DNA of 64,000 nt from JBMHDN01 sp049889355 (GCA_049889355.1 JBMHDN010000040.1:1-64000), one strand, 5' to 3'; counted from the stretch's first letter, positions 16,690 to 26,484 are shown. Notes: generated from the sequence alone by a model not told the origin. Translations and numbers: made by a program.

Positions 16690-17043
16690 ATGGCACGTGT
16701 AAGCCGGGGCACAACCAATCACGCCCGTCACAAAAAAGTTATCAGCGCCGCCAAAGGTTATTATGGCCGCCGCAAAAACACCTTCAAGGTCGCCAAGCAG
16801 GCCGTCGATAAGGCACGTCAATATGCCTATCGCGATCGCCGTGTGCGCAAGCGCGAGTTTCGCGCGCTATGGATCCAGCGTATCAATGCTGCAGCCCGTC
16901 TGCATGGCATGACCTATTCAGCCCTGATGGGTGGCCTGACCAAGGCCGGCATCGAAGTTGACCGTAAGATGCTGGCAGATCTCGCAGTGAATGAACCTGC
17001 GGCATTTGCCCACCTGGTTGAACAATCAAAAGCAGCCAGCTAA
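16690..17043 (+). CDS. rplT: 50S ribosomal protein L20
   Basis: This 117-residue assembly protein of the large subunit has the expected N-terminal motif ARVSRGTTNHARHKKV and a C-terminal globular part with NRKMLADLAVNEP-like sequence (here DRKMLADLAV). L20 also acts as the autogenous repressor of its operon in other bacteria. AAGGAGAGAC precedes the ATG. A strong terminator follows its stop. Confidence 0.98.
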   Translation: MARVSRGTTNHARHKKVISAAKGYYGRRKNTFKVAKQAVDKARQYAYRDRRVRKREFRALWIQRINAAARLHGMTYSALMGGLTKAGIEVDRKMLADLAVNEPAAFAHLVEQSKAAS

Positions 17044-17054
17044 TCATTTAAAAA

Positions 17055-17092
17055 AAGCCCATCTTGCGTCTATAGGCGAGGTGGGCTTTTCT
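17055..17092 (+). terminator. Rho-independent terminator after rplT
   Basis: An 11-bp stem beginning AGCCCATC and closing GGTGGGCTTTT has an 8-nt loop and is followed by a T-rich run. It separates the ribosomal genes from pheS and suggests either pheST has its own promoter or partial read-through (attenuation). Confidence 0.8.
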
Positions 17093-17129
17093 TCTTTTAA
17101 AACGGATATCAGAACCAGGCGGCAGGGCC

Positions 17130-18215
17130 ATGAGTACAGAGCTGGACGCGCTGAAAGCAGAATTTGTAAGTGCCATTCACGATAGTGCGGATTTGACAGC
17201 ACTCGACCAGTTGCGTGTGGATGCGCTTGGCAAAAAAGGCCGGATCTCAGCACAGCTCAAACAGCTTGGCGCGATGGAGCCAGAAGCCCGCAAGAGCTTT
17301 GGTCAGGCCCTCAATCAGCTCAAAGATGAAATTGCCGAGCTGATCCAAGAACGCCAGCAACAGTTAGAAGCTGCTGCCTTGCGTGCCCAGTTAGAAGCTG
17401 AAAAGCTGGATGTGACCTTGCCACCACGCCCTGCTCTGCAAGGCCGCCTTCATCCGCTCTCGCGCACCATCGAAGAAGTCACCGCGATTTTCGCCGATAT
17501 GGGCTTTACCATTGCAGAAGGCCCGGATATCGAATCAGATTATTATAATTTCACGGCGCTGAATATTCCGCCTGAACATCCTGCCCGTCAGGAACATGAC
17601 ACTTTTTATCTGAACCCAGATGAAACCGGCGCACGCCCTGTTTTGCGCACTCATACCTCGCCTGTGCAAATCCGCACGATGGAAGCACAAGAGCCGCCAA
17701 TCCGCATCATTGTACCTGGCCGGACCTATCGCTCAGATCATGACGCCACCCATTCACCGATGTTCCATCAATGTGAGGGGCTGGTGATCGGTGATGATAT
17801 CCATATGGGCCATCTCAAAGCGACTTTGATTGAATTTTGCCGTGCTTTTTTCGGGGTAGATGATTTACCGGTGCGTTTCCGTCCCAGCTATTTTCCCTTC
17901 ACTGAACCTTCTGCAGAGGTGGATATTGGCTGTAGCCGTGAAGGCGGCGGTTTGAAAATTGGCGCAGGTGAAGACTGGCTTGAGATTTTGGGTTCAGGCA
18001 TGGTCAATCCGCGTGTGCTGGCCCATTGTGGCTATGATCCAGACAAGGTCCAGGGCTTTGCTTTTGGCATGGGGATTGAGCGCCTGGCGATGCTGAAATT
18101 CGGGATTCCGGATTTGCGGACATTTTATGATTCAGATCTGCGCTGGCTCAGACATTACGGCTTTTTGCCGATTGAACCGGCAGGCCTGCATACCGGCCTT
18201 CATAACGGGCTCTAA
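17130..18215 (+). CDS. pheS: Phenylalanyl-tRNA synthetase alpha subunit
   Basis: The catalytic subunit of the (alpha-beta)2 enzyme. The 361 residues show an N-terminal coiled coil (about 10-100, rich in Q, E, A), then the class-II core with motif 2 in TYRSDHDATHSPMFHQ and motif 3 GFAFGMGIERLAML. The phenylalanine-pocket residues FxFTEPSAEVD are seen as FPFTEPSAEVD. It is followed by pheT 20 bp away. The start at 17130 is the only one that retains the full coiled coil. Length is normal. Confidence 0.98.
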   Translation: MSTELDALKAEFVSAIHDSADLTALDQLRVDALGKKGRISAQLKQLGAMEPEARKSFGQALNQLKDEIAELIQERQQQLEAAALRAQLEAEKLDVTLPPRPALQGRLHPLSRTIEEVTAIFADMGFTIAEGPDIESDYYNFTALNIPPEHPARQEHDTFYLNPDETGARPVLRTHTSPVQIRTMEAQEPPIRIIVPGRTYRSDHDATHSPMFHQCEGLVIGDDIHMGHLKATLIEFCRAFFGVDDLPVRFRPSYFPFTEPSAEVDIGCSREGGGLKIGAGEDWLEILGSGMVNPRVLAHCGYDPDKVQGFAFGMGIERLAMLKFGIPDLRTFYDSDLRWLRHYGFLPIEPAGLHTGLHNGL

Positions 18216-18235
18216 GCAAAAGAAGGGCCAAGAGC

Positions 18236-20635
18236 ATGAAATTTACCTTAGACTGGCTGAAAGACCATCTGGATACAGACCTTGAGCTGACCCGTATTTG
18301 TGAAGGGCTGGTCATGTGTGGTCTCGAAGTGGAAGGGATTGAAAATCCCGCCGATGCGTTGCGCGCGTTTCAGGTGGCTGAGATCATCTCTGCTGAACCC
18401 CACCCAGAAGCAGATCGCCTGCAGATCTGCCGCGTGCAAACAGGTGAAGAAGAGCTGCAAATCGTTTGTGGTGCGCCCAATGCACGCGCCGGCCTAAAGA
18501 CTGTTCTAGCTCCGATTGGGACCTATGTGCCTGGCCTTGATATCACCATTAAAAAAGGCAATATCCGCGGCGAAGCGTCAAACGGTATGCTGTGTGCGGC
18601 GGCCGAGCTTGGCTTGTCTGAAGAATCAGACGGCATTATGGAATTGCCTGCAGATGCGCCTGTTGGCACGTCTTATGTGGATTATGCAGGGCTGGATGAT
18701 CCGGTGATTGAAATTGCGATCACCCCTAACCGCGGAGATTGCCTTGGCGTCTATGGCATTGCCCGTGATTTGGCGGCGGCTGGATTTGGTACCTTAAAGC
18801 CGCTCGATACCACCCCGCTGGAGGGCAGCTATGACAGCCCTGTGCAGTGGGATATCAAGCCTGCAGCAGATGATTATGCGCCGCTGGTCTCTGGGCGTCA
18901 TTTCAAAGGGCTAACAAACGGCCCGGCCCCAGATTGGATGGCACGCCGCCTGATCGCGGTTGGCCAGCGTCCGATATCAGCTCTGGTCGATATCACCAAT
19001 TATGTGATGCTGGATTTGGGTCGCCCGCTCCATGCCTATAATGGCGATGCGATCAAAGGGGATGCGCTCTGGATCGATTTGGCCAAGGGCGGCGAGACCA
19101 TTACTGCGCTGAATGAAAAAACCTATGAGGCCCCAGCTGATATGCTGATCATTGGTGATGCAGAGGGGCCAGATGATATTGCCGGTATCATGGGCGGCGA
19201 GCGCACCGGGGTTCAAGATGACAGCAGCTCAATCTTCCTCGAAATTGCTATCTTTGACCCGATCAAAGTGGCGATGGCAGGGCGCCAGCTGGGCTTACAT
19301 TCTGATGCCCGCTATCGTTTTGAGCGTGGTCTGGATGCCACCTCGCCTGTTGATTTTGCAGGTCATATTGCCCGCCTGATTCTCGATATTTGTGGGGGTG
19401 AAGCCAGCCAGCTGGTACTGGCCGGCAAGGGCGCAAATTGGATGCGCCAAATTTCCTTTAACCCGGCTAAGACCCTAGCCCTGACAGGGGTTGATGTTGC
19501 CCCGTCAGCGCAGGTTGAGATTCTGGAAAAGCTTGGTTTTCTTGTCGATCAGACAGAGGCATCAAACTGGCAGGTTCAGCCGCCAAGCTGGCGCAATGAT
19601 ATTGATGGCGCGGCTGATTTGGTCGAAGAGATTATCCGCATTGCTGGCTATGATAAATTGCCGATGGTTAGCCTGCCAAAGACCGCCACCGTGGCCCGTC
19701 CTGCTTATGCTGCACACCAGTTGCGCGCGGTGATGCTGCGCCGTCATCTGGCAGCAGAAGGGCTGATGGAAGCGGTTACCTTCTCCTTTATGAAGAGCAG
19801 TGATGCGGCGGTGTTTGGCGGTGGGGCTGCGCATCTGCATCTGGCGAACCCGATCAGTGCTGACTTGGATTGCATGCGCCCGTCTATTCTGCCAAACCTG
19901 CTGCAGGCCGCTGGCCGTAATTTAAAACGCGGCGAGCAGAATATCCGCCTCTTTGAAGTGGGGCCGGTTTTTGCAGGCACCAATCCAGAAGACCAGCATA
20001 TCTCTTGTGCGGCGCTTTATCAGGGGCAGGCGTTATTGCCAGACTGGCAGCAAAGCGCACGCAGCCTCGATGTGTTTGACGCCAAATCGGGCCTGATGGA
20101 TTGTCTGGCTTTATTGGGCCTTAACCCGGCCAATCTGCAAATCACCGCTGATGCACCTGAGTGGTTCCATCCGGGCCAGTCTGGTGTGGTGCGGCTTGGT
20201 AAAAAACCGATTGCGATTTTCGGGCGCCTGCATCCGTCTGTTGAAAAATGGTTTGATGTGAAAGGGCCGATTTTCAGCTTCGAATTTAATTTAGATGATG
20301 TGCCGGCCAGCCGTAAAAAAGGCGCGGCAAAGCCACTGCTGACACTCAACCCCTTGCAGGCGGTGAGCCGTGATTTTGCCTTCATCCTCAATCAGGATGT
20401 CTCAGCCGAGGCGCTGCTGCGTGCGGTGCGCGGGGCTGATAAAACCCATATCAGTGATGTCAGCTTGTTTGATCTTTATGCTGGTGATCGCCTCCAAGAT
20501 GGTCAGAAATCACTGGCCGTTAAGGTCACGCTCCAGCCGCAGAAATCAACCTTTAGCGAGGATGATCTGAACCAGATTTCAGAGGCGGTGATCGCGGCAG
20601 TGGCCAAACATTGCGGCGGTGTATTGCGCGCCTGA
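18236..20635 (+). CDS. pheT: Phenylalanyl-tRNA synthetase beta subunit
   Basis: The 799 residues contain the full bacterial layout: an N-terminal EMAP-like tRNA-binding domain (about 40-150), the B3/B4 editing domain that removes mischarged tyrosine, B5, the catalytically inactive synthetase-like core, and a C-terminal ferredoxin-like anticodon-binding (FDX-ACB) domain ending near the stop. It is the last gene of the translation block. AAGAAGGGCCAAGAGC supplies the ribosome site. Confidence 0.98.
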   Translation: MKFTLDWLKDHLDTDLELTRICEGLVMCGLEVEGIENPADALRAFQVAEIISAEPHPEADRLQICRVQTGEEELQIVCGAPNARAGLKTVLAPIGTYVPGLDITIKKGNIRGEASNGMLCAAAELGLSEESDGIMELPADAPVGTSYVDYAGLDDPVIEIAITPNRGDCLGVYGIARDLAAAGFGTLKPLDTTPLEGSYDSPVQWDIKPAADDYAPLVSGRHFKGLTNGPAPDWMARRLIAVGQRPISALVDITNYVMLDLGRPLHAYNGDAIKGDALWIDLAKGGETITALNEKTYEAPADMLIIGDAEGPDDIAGIMGGERTGVQDDSSSIFLEIAIFDPIKVAMAGRQLGLHSDARYRFERGLDATSPVDFAGHIARLILDICGGEASQLVLAGKGANWMRQISFNPAKTLALTGVDVAPSAQVEILEKLGFLVDQTEASNWQVQPPSWRNDIDGAADLVEEIIRIAGYDKLPMVSLPKTATVARPAYAAHQLRAVMLRRHLAAEGLMEAVTFSFMKSSDAAVFGGGAAHLHLANPISADLDCMRPSILPNLLQAAGRNLKRGEQNIRLFEVGPVFAGTNPEDQHISCAALYQGQALLPDWQQSARSLDVFDAKSGLMDCLALLGLNPANLQITADAPEWFHPGQSGVVRLGKKPIAIFGRLHPSVEKWFDVKGPIFSFEFNLDDVPASRKKGAAKPLLTLNPLQAVSRDFAFILNQDVSAEALLRAVRGADKTHISDVSLFDLYAGDRLQDGQKSLAVKVTLQPQKSTFSEDDLNQISEAVIAAVAKHCGGVLRA

Positions 20636-20710
20636 TCTGCACGCCAGCCTGTACATAGCTGCCTTTACTCTTTTAGATGAAGCTGATGTATCAGCGCTGA
20701 TTGATGTGAA

Positions 20711-20743
20711 AAAAAATGACTCTTTTGGGTTGGAGTCTTTTTC
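20711..20743 (+). terminator. Probable terminator after pheT
   Basis: GACTC and GAGTC pair around a 10-nt loop, flanked by A5 and T5 that extend the stem with one bulge, and the T-run forms the tail. It lies 75 bp after the pheT stop, before the RTX ORF. Confidence 0.5.
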
Positions 20744-20811
20744 AAAAACCCTGACTGACTGAAATTTAACTATCTGAAAACATTACAAAAACTTGTTTTC
20801 GTATACACCTT

Positions 20812-21834
20812 ATGGGTGCATTAAAAAAAATCTTTTCAGTTAAATGTTTGTTAACCTTTTTCATTCGCGGCACTGGCTTAGGCACTTATGATGGCATTGC
20901 TGGCAATGACACGCTCGATGGTGGGGCCGGCTTGGATACGCTCTATGGTGATGGCGGTGATGATATTCTGATTGGCGGTGCTGGTGCGGATAAGCTCTAT
21001 GGCGGTGCAGGTGATGATACCGCCTCTTATGTGGGCGCAACCGCCGGTGTCACGGTCAATCTAGGTGGCACAAAATATAACGAAAGCGGAGCTGTCGATA
21101 GCGATGCCGCCAAGAATATTTTCATCAAAGGTGTTGGCGGTGATGCAGCTGATGATTTGCTCAACAGCATTGAACATCTGACCGGTGGTGCTGGTAATGA
21201 CACGCTAACCGGTAATGACGGCAACAACACCCTCACCGGCGGGGCTGGCAATGATACGCTTTCCGGCGGGGCAGGGGCTGACACCCTCACCGGCGGGGCG
21301 GGCGGCGATACCCTGACCGGTGGCGGCGGTGTTGATACTGCCTCATATGCAGGTTCGAACGCAGGGGTAACAGTGAATCTGGCGACCAACAGTGCGGCAG
21401 GTGGTCATGCGGCTGGTGATACGTTAAGCGGTATCGAAAATCTGATTGGCTCAGACCATGCTGATACACTGACCGGTGATAGCGGCAATAACACCCTCAC
21501 CGGCGGGGCTGGTAAAGACACGCTCACCGGTGGTGGCGGCAATGATGTCTTTGGGGTGGCGGATAGTGCGACCTCTGCCGCGCTGGCCGATTTGATCACC
21601 GATTTCACCTCAGGAGATAAGCTGGATGTCGGATCGCTCACCCATATCTGGTTTGATAATGGTGATGCGGTGACCGGGGTCGGCACCTCGACCAATGACA
21701 CGGTGATTTATGCTGGCAATGCCGATAACAGCGCGGCTGATACATCCAAAGTGCTGGCCGTCTTGCAGGATTTCACCACCGATTTAACCGGCACGGATTT
21801 CAATGGCACCATCACAGTGGCTGAAATCGCCTGA
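20812..21834 (+). CDS. Short RTX (hemolysin-type calcium-binding repeat) protein
   Basis: This 340-residue ORF is made almost wholly of glycine-aspartate nonapeptides of the form GGxGxDxLx. They sit in three blocks: about residues 27-70, 124-175 and 220-245. Between them are two ASY(V/A)G..AGVTVNL spacers typical of RTX adhesins. Such repeats bind calcium outside the cell after type I secretion. Several things are odd: there is no ribosome site before the ATG, the N-terminus is only about 20 residues before the repeats start, no enzyme domain is attached and no type I exporter is nearby. It may be a small secreted RTX protein or the surviving C-terminal part of a larger one. Expression is doubtful. 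Confidence 0.75.
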   Translation: MGALKKIFSVKCLLTFFIRGTGLGTYDGIAGNDTLDGGAGLDTLYGDGGDDILIGGAGADKLYGGAGDDTASYVGATAGVTVNLGGTKYNESGAVDSDAAKNIFIKGVGGDAADDLLNSIEHLTGGAGNDTLTGNDGNNTLTGGAGNDTLSGGAGADTLTGGAGGDTLTGGGGVDTASYAGSNAGVTVNLATNSAAGGHAAGDTLSGIENLIGSDHADTLTGDSGNNTLTGGAGKDTLTGGGGNDVFGVADSATSAALADLITDFTSGDKLDVGSLTHIWFDNGDAVTGVGTSTNDTVIYAGNADNSAADTSKVLAVLQDFTTDLTGTDFNGTITVAEIA

Positions 21835-21877
21835 TAGCCGCTTGTCTTGCATCAAATTGTTCCGTCGGGGGAACAAC

Positions 21878-21913
21878 AAAGCCGCCTCTTGTTTCCTTCC
21901 AAGGGGCGGCTTT
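21878..21913. terminator. Bidirectional terminator between the RTX ORF and leuA
   Basis: AAAGCCGCCTCTT pairs with AAGGGGCGGCTTT (one wobble) around a 10-nt loop. A-rich and T-rich flanks exist on both strands, so it can end both the RTX transcript and the convergent leuA transcript. Confidence 0.8.
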
Positions 21914-21957
21914 CTGATGGGTTGAAAAAGGCTGTGCGTATCTGCCTAAACCTTCTG

Positions 21958-23643
21958 TTAGGTATCTTGTGTCATCCGATTGATCGCAGAGACCAGCGCG
22001 CGGATAGGCGCCTGGGTGATAGAGGTATCAATCCCAGCCCCGAACACAGAGCGGCCATTTTCATCTGGCACTTTCAATTCGACATAGGCCGCGGCTTCTG
22101 CAGAAGAGGTAGATGAGCGGGTGTTCTGGCCGAAATCTGCCAGCCGGAAGGTCAAATTGAACTGGCTGCGCATGCCTTCAACAAAGGCTGAAATCGGGCC
22201 ATTGCCTGTCGCTTCAAAGCTGATCTCTTCACCATTGAAACGCACGCTTGCTTCGACACGCTCTGTCTGGCCACCACGGGCCAGCGGATGTGATTCAAAC
22301 TTCACCAGCTCAAAAGGTGCATCCAGATTGACATAATGGCTGTTATATAAATCCCAGATTTTAGCTGAGGTGATTTCCAGCCCGGACCTATCGGCTTCTT
22401 TTTGGACCAGCTGGCTGAACTCAACCTCAAAAGGACGTGGCAGGCGCACATGATGTTCTGTTTCCAACAGCCAGGCAGCCCCTGCTTTACCTGATTGCGA
22501 GTTCACCCGAATAATCGCTTCATAAGTCCGGCCGATATCGGCAGGGTCAATCGGCAGATAAGGCACTTCCCAAAGGTCATCATTGGCAGAAGCCAGCGCT
22601 TCCATCCCTTTGCGGATAGCATCCTGATGTGAGCCTGAAAAAGCAGTATGAACCAGCTGGCCAGCATAGGGGTGGCGCGGATGCACAGGCAGCTGATTAC
22701 AGAATTCAGCCATATCCACCAGCTCTTGAATATCTGAGAAATCAAGAGTCGGGTCCATGCCTTGTGTCATCATATTCAGCCCGAGTGTGATGATATCAAC
22801 ATTGCCAGTGCGCTCGCCATTGCCAAACAGCGTGCCTTCAACCCGGTCTGCGCCGGCCATCAGCCCCAATTCAGTCGCCGCTACCGCTGAGCCACGGTCA
22901 TTATGCGGATGCAGTGAGAGGATAACCGCCTCACGGTTCGAAAAATGGCGATGCATCCATTCAATCTGGTCTGCATAGATATTTGGCGTCGACATCTCAA
23001 CAGTCGCAGGCAGATTGATGATGGTCGGCTTATCCTTGGTTGGCTGCCAGACCTCCATCACCGCTTCACACACATCGAGCGCGTAATCCAATTCAGTGCC
23101 AGTAAAGCTCTCAGGGGAATATTGCAGACGCAAATCAGTAGATGAGCCCAGCTTGGCGATCCGATCGGCCACCATTTTGGCACCGTCAATGGCGATCTGG
23201 CGCACCCCGTCTCTGTCTGCTTTGAACACCACACGGCGTTGCAGGGTTGAGGTGGAATTATACAAATGCAGGATAGCAGATTTGCACCCTTGCAAGGCTT
23301 CTACAGTCCGGTCGATCAGATGCTCGCGTGCTTGTGTCAGCACCTGAATGGTCACATCATCTGGAATATGGCCCTCTTCAATTAACAGGCGCAGAAAATC
23401 ATAATCTGTCTCAGAGGCAGAGGGGAAGCCGACTTCAATTTCCTTAAAGCCCATCGCGACCAATGCTTTAAACATCCGCATTTTGCGGGTGCTGTCCATC
23501 GGCTCAATCAGCGACTGATTGCCATCGCGTAGATCCACAGAGCACCAGATAGGGGCCTTGGTGATCTGGCGCCCTGGCCATTGCCTGTCAGGCAAATCAA
23601 TCGCCGGGAAGGGCTGGTATTTCTGATGTGGCATCACAGTCAT
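21958..23643 (-). CDS. leuA: 2-isopropylmalate synthase
   Basis: First committed step of leucine synthesis: acetyl-CoA plus 2-oxoisovalerate gives 2-isopropylmalate. The 561 residues have the family catalytic region with DLRDGNQSL and the metal-binding HPHNDRG, and a C-terminal regulatory (LeuA allosteric) domain with the leucine-feedback fold. The size fits the long type-2 LeuA class. The frame is open 19 codons upstream, but the ATG at 23643 is preferred because the family N-terminus (KYQPFPAIDLPDRQWP) follows it and GAGAG precedes it. No leucine-rich leader peptide or attenuator was found upstream. Other leu genes are not in this window. Confidence 0.95.
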   Translation of the reverse strand: MTVMPHQKYQPFPAIDLPDRQWPGRQITKAPIWCSVDLRDGNQSLIEPMDSTRKMRMFKALVAMGFKEIEVGFPSASETDYDFLRLLIEEGHIPDDVTIQVLTQAREHLIDRTVEALQGCKSAILHLYNSTSTLQRRVVFKADRDGVRQIAIDGAKMVADRIAKLGSSTDLRLQYSPESFTGTELDYALDVCEAVMEVWQPTKDKPTIINLPATVEMSTPNIYADQIEWMHRHFSNREAVILSLHPHNDRGSAVAATELGLMAGADRVEGTLFGNGERTGNVDIITLGLNMMTQGMDPTLDFSDIQELVDMAEFCNQLPVHPRHPYAGQLVHTAFSGSHQDAIRKGMEALASANDDLWEVPYLPIDPADIGRTYEAIIRVNSQSGKAGAAWLLETEHHVRLPRPFEVEFSQLVQKEADRSGLEITSAKIWDLYNSHYVNLDAPFELVKFESHPLARGGQTERVEASVRFNGEEISFEATGNGPISAFVEGMRSQFNLTFRLADFGQNTRSSTSSAEAAAYVELKVPDENGRSVFGAGIDTSITQAPIRALVSAINRMTQDT

Positions 23644-23913
23644 GATTTGGCTCTCTGTTCCAATGCGCAATCTCATCTTTGCGCGGGTTGCGTGCATCAA
23701 GGCAAAGCGTCCGTCAAACGAGCCTTTTTTTGCCTCAAAATAGGCTGGTTGGTCAAGAAAAAGGGTGCGAAACGGCCCTTTTTCACCATAGCCTCTCCGA
23801 TATCACCGCGTCCTTTCTGCGATTTGGCAAGAAAGCTTGACTTATGGCGGCTGAAGCCTGATCTAGGGGGTGAGAAAAAGACAGCTTAATAATGTGGATT
23901 TTTTGAGAATCTG

Positions 23914-25716
23914 ATGAGTGATTTATCCCATATCCGAAATTTTTCCATTGTGGCCCATATTGACCATGGCAAATCGACGCTGGCAGACCGGCTGATCCAG
24001 ATTTGTGGCGGGCTCACCGAACGCGAAATGTCTGATCAGGTGCTTGATAATATGGATATTGAGCGCGAGCGCGGGATCACCATCAAGGCCCAGACTGTCC
24101 GCCTTGATTATAAAGCACAAGATGGCAAAAATTATGTGCTGAATCTGATGGACACACCAGGCCATGTGGATTTCGGCTATGAGGTGTCGCGCTCTCTTGC
24201 AGCTTGTGAAGGCTCGCTGTTGGTGGTGGATGCCTCACAAGGGGTCGAGGCCCAGACACTGGCAAATGTCTATAAGGCGATCGAAGCGGATCACGAAATT
24301 GTACCTGTGCTGAACAAGATGGATTTGCCTTCTGCTGAACCTGAACGGATACAAGCCCAAATTGAAGAAGTGATTGGCCTGCCAGCAGATGAGGCGATCC
24401 CTGTCTCTGCGAAAACTGGCCTTGGTATGGCAGAAGTGCTGGAATCGTTGGTGACCAAACTCCCTGCACCATCTGGCGATCCGGATGCGCCGCTCAAAGC
24501 GATGCTGGTCGATAGCTGGTATGATCCCTATCTCGGTGTGATGACCTTGGTGCGGGTGCGTGATGGCCAGCTGAAAAAAGGGATGAAAATCCGGATGATG
24601 GCCACTGGTGCGGTGCATATGATCGAACGGGTGGGTGTCTTCACCCCAAAAGCCACCATGGTCGATGCGCTGGGCCCAGGTGAAATCGGCTTTATCAATG
24701 CTGGTGTCAAAACTGTTTCTGATGCCAAGGTGGGCGATACCATCACCGATGATCGCAAACCCTGTGCTGAGGCGCTTGATGGCTTTAAACCCTCTGTGCC
24801 CGTTGTTTTTTGCGGCTTGTTCCCTGTTGATTCAGCCGATTTTTCAGGCTTGCGTGAGGCGCTGGAAAAACTCTCTCTCAATGACAGTTCTTTTTCTTTT
24901 GAAGCAGAGACCTCAGCTGCGCTTGGCTTTGGCTTCAGATGTGGATTCCTTGGCCTTTTGCATATGGAAGTGATCAGAGAGCGGCTCAGCCGTGAATTTG
25001 ATCTCGAGCTGATTTCAACTGCCCCTTCTGTGGTTTATGAGCTCAAAATGACAGATGGCAATATGATTGAGATGCATAATCCGGCAGATATGCCAGAGGT
25101 GACCAAAATTGAGGAAATCTCTGAGCCCTGGATTACCGCTACCATTATGACACCTGATGAATATCTGGGGCCGGTTCTGACCTTATGTACCGAGCGGCGT
25201 GGTGAGCAGATTGACCTCACCTATACAGGCAGCCGGGCGATGGTGGTCTATCGCCTGCCATTGAATGAAGTGGTGTTTGATTTTTATGACAGGCTGAAAT
25301 CGGTCACCCGCGGCTATGCCAGCTTTGATTATGAAATGGACAGCTACCGGGCAGGTGATCTGGTGAAAGTCAGCATCTTGGTGAATGGCGATCCGGTGGA
25401 TGCGCTGTCTATGATTGTCCATAAAGAGCAGGCTGAACATCGCGGGCGCGCGATTTGTATGCGCCTCAAGGATTTGATACCGCGCCAGATGTTCAAAATC
25501 GCCTTGCAAGCAGCGATTGGGGCCAAGGTGATTGCCCGCGAGACGATCTCTGCTTTGCGCAAAGATGTGACCGCCAAATGTTATGGTGGGGATGTGTCGC
25601 GTAAACGCAAATTGCTGGAAAAACAAAAAGAAGGCAAAAAGCGGATGCGCCAGTTTGGCAAGGTAGATATCCCGCAAAACGCCTTTTTCGAAGCCCTGAA
25701 AATGGGTGAGAATTAA
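23914..25716 (+). CDS. lepA: Elongation factor 4 (LepA)
   Basis: A ribosome-associated GTPase thought to act on stalled or mistranslocated ribosomes and in 30S biogenesis. The 600 residues carry G1 AHIDHGKST, G3 DTPGHVDFG and G4 NKMD, then the domain II beta-barrel, EF-G-like domains and the LepA-specific C-terminal domain ending in the conserved basic KRKLLEKQKEGKKRM motif. It is divergent from leuA with about 270 bp between them. The length is standard. The ribosome site is weak. Confidence 0.98.
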   Translation: MSDLSHIRNFSIVAHIDHGKSTLADRLIQICGGLTEREMSDQVLDNMDIERERGITIKAQTVRLDYKAQDGKNYVLNLMDTPGHVDFGYEVSRSLAACEGSLLVVDASQGVEAQTLANVYKAIEADHEIVPVLNKMDLPSAEPERIQAQIEEVIGLPADEAIPVSAKTGLGMAEVLESLVTKLPAPSGDPDAPLKAMLVDSWYDPYLGVMTLVRVRDGQLKKGMKIRMMATGAVHMIERVGVFTPKATMVDALGPGEIGFINAGVKTVSDAKVGDTITDDRKPCAEALDGFKPSVPVVFCGLFPVDSADFSGLREALEKLSLNDSSFSFEAETSAALGFGFRCGFLGLLHMEVIRERLSREFDLELISTAPSVVYELKMTDGNMIEMHNPADMPEVTKIEEISEPWITATIMTPDEYLGPVLTLCTERRGEQIDLTYTGSRAMVVYRLPLNEVVFDFYDRLKSVTRGYASFDYEMDSYRAGDLVKVSILVNGDPVDALSMIVHKEQAEHRGRAICMRLKDLIPRQMFKIALQAAIGAKVIARETISALRKDVTAKCYGGDVSRKRKLLEKQKEGKKRMRQFGKVDIPQNAFFEALKMGEN

Positions 25717-25745
25717 GCGCTATGCCCTAAGAGGGTGTTAAGAGA

Positions 25746-26117
25746 TTAAGGGCGGCCTTCACGGCGCAGGGCTTTGACGCCTTTGCGACCGCCTTTGTTT
25801 GTTTTCTTGAAAAACCGGCTGATGATGAATAATAGCGCAGTCAGCACGCTGAAGAACAAAGCCGCTGGCCAGCCCAGCATGGTGGAAATCAGCGGGTGCC
25901 ATAAGAAAGGCGAACAGCCAAGCGCGTCAATCAGCGAGCAGACATCCAGATAGCGCGAGATGATCGCCTCTGATATCTGCAGCGAGCCTGGCGCATTTTC
26001 AAACCAGACAAGCCCCAAGGGCCGAGACGGGGCAGTCGGATTGGCCAGATCGACATAAATCATCCATGCCGATACAGCAGCAAAAAAAGCAGCAGCCCAT
26101 CCTAGCCAGCGACGCAT
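25746..26117 (-). CDS. Small two-helix membrane protein, function unknown
   Basis: A 123-residue protein with one N-terminal hydrophobic segment (residues about 5-23), a polar middle of about 60 residues with two cysteines (DVCSLIDALGCSP), a second hydrophobic segment (about 77-103) and a very basic tail (KKTNKGGRKGVKALRREGR). The frame is longer, but the ATG at 26117 has GAGG 8 nt upstream and removes an unlikely N-terminal extension. I do not recognise a family. The middle would sit outside the membrane under the positive-inside rule, where the two cysteines could pair. It is convergent with lepA. Confidence 0.65.
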   Translation of the reverse strand: MRRWLGWAAAFFAAVSAWMIYVDLANPTAPSRPLGLVWFENAPGSLQISEAIISRYLDVCSLIDALGCSPFLWHPLISTMLGWPAALFFSVLTALLFIISRFFKKTNKGGRKGVKALRREGRP

Positions 26118-26292
26118 AGTCCCATCCTCTTTAACGTGCGAGAAATCCAAAAACCTGATGCCTGTATCTATCAGGCCCCAAAAGTGTGGGCAAAATTCCG
26201 GCATTTAGCAAGAAAAACAAGTATGCCTGTGTCTGATTAATGACACGGCTTGCTTTTGAGAGACGAAATGGCGCTTGGGGCAGGGTTGATGA

Positions 26293-26321
26293 TTGCAACT
26301 TCTTATGCAACTTGTTAAACT
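26293..26321 (+). promoter_or_regulatory. Probable promoter of tRNA-Ser
   Basis: TTGCAA (26293-26298) and TAAACT (26316-26321) are spaced 17 bp. A GC-rich stretch (GCGCGCC) follows the -10, as in stable-RNA promoters under stringent control. Confidence 0.5.
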
Positions 26322-26385
26322 GCGCGCCACCAGTCTGGATGACGCAGCGCCTATGGCATGCTTGCGGCGCACCGACTGCCAGGAT

Positions 26386-26475
26386 AGAGGGGTGGCCGAG
26401 CGGTTTAAGGCGCACGCCTGGAAAGCGTGTTGGGGTGGAAGCCCCTCGAGGGTTCGAATCCCTTCCCCTCTGCCA
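26386..26475 (+). tRNA. tRNA-Ser (anticodon GGA)
   Basis: Acceptor AGAGGGG pairs with CCCCTCT, discriminator G, encoded CCA. The anticodon stem CACGC/GCGTG holds loop CTGGAAA, giving anticodon GGA. A long variable arm and T-loop GGTTCGAATCC are present, as expected for serine tRNA. It reads UCC and UCU. Confidence 0.95.
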
Positions 26476-26484
26476 TCTCCACTC

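Noticed and set aside
20711..20743. Small RNA gene after pheT
   Set aside because: Only a single weak terminator-like stem is present.
21180..21545. Tandem repeats in the RTX ORF as a CRISPR-like array
   Set aside because: They encode in-frame glycine-aspartate repeats; there are no unique spacers of even length.
23644..23913. Leucine attenuator or leader peptide before leuA
   Set aside because: The small upstream frame has no leucine run and is simply the in-frame extension of leuA; no terminator-antiterminator pair was seen.
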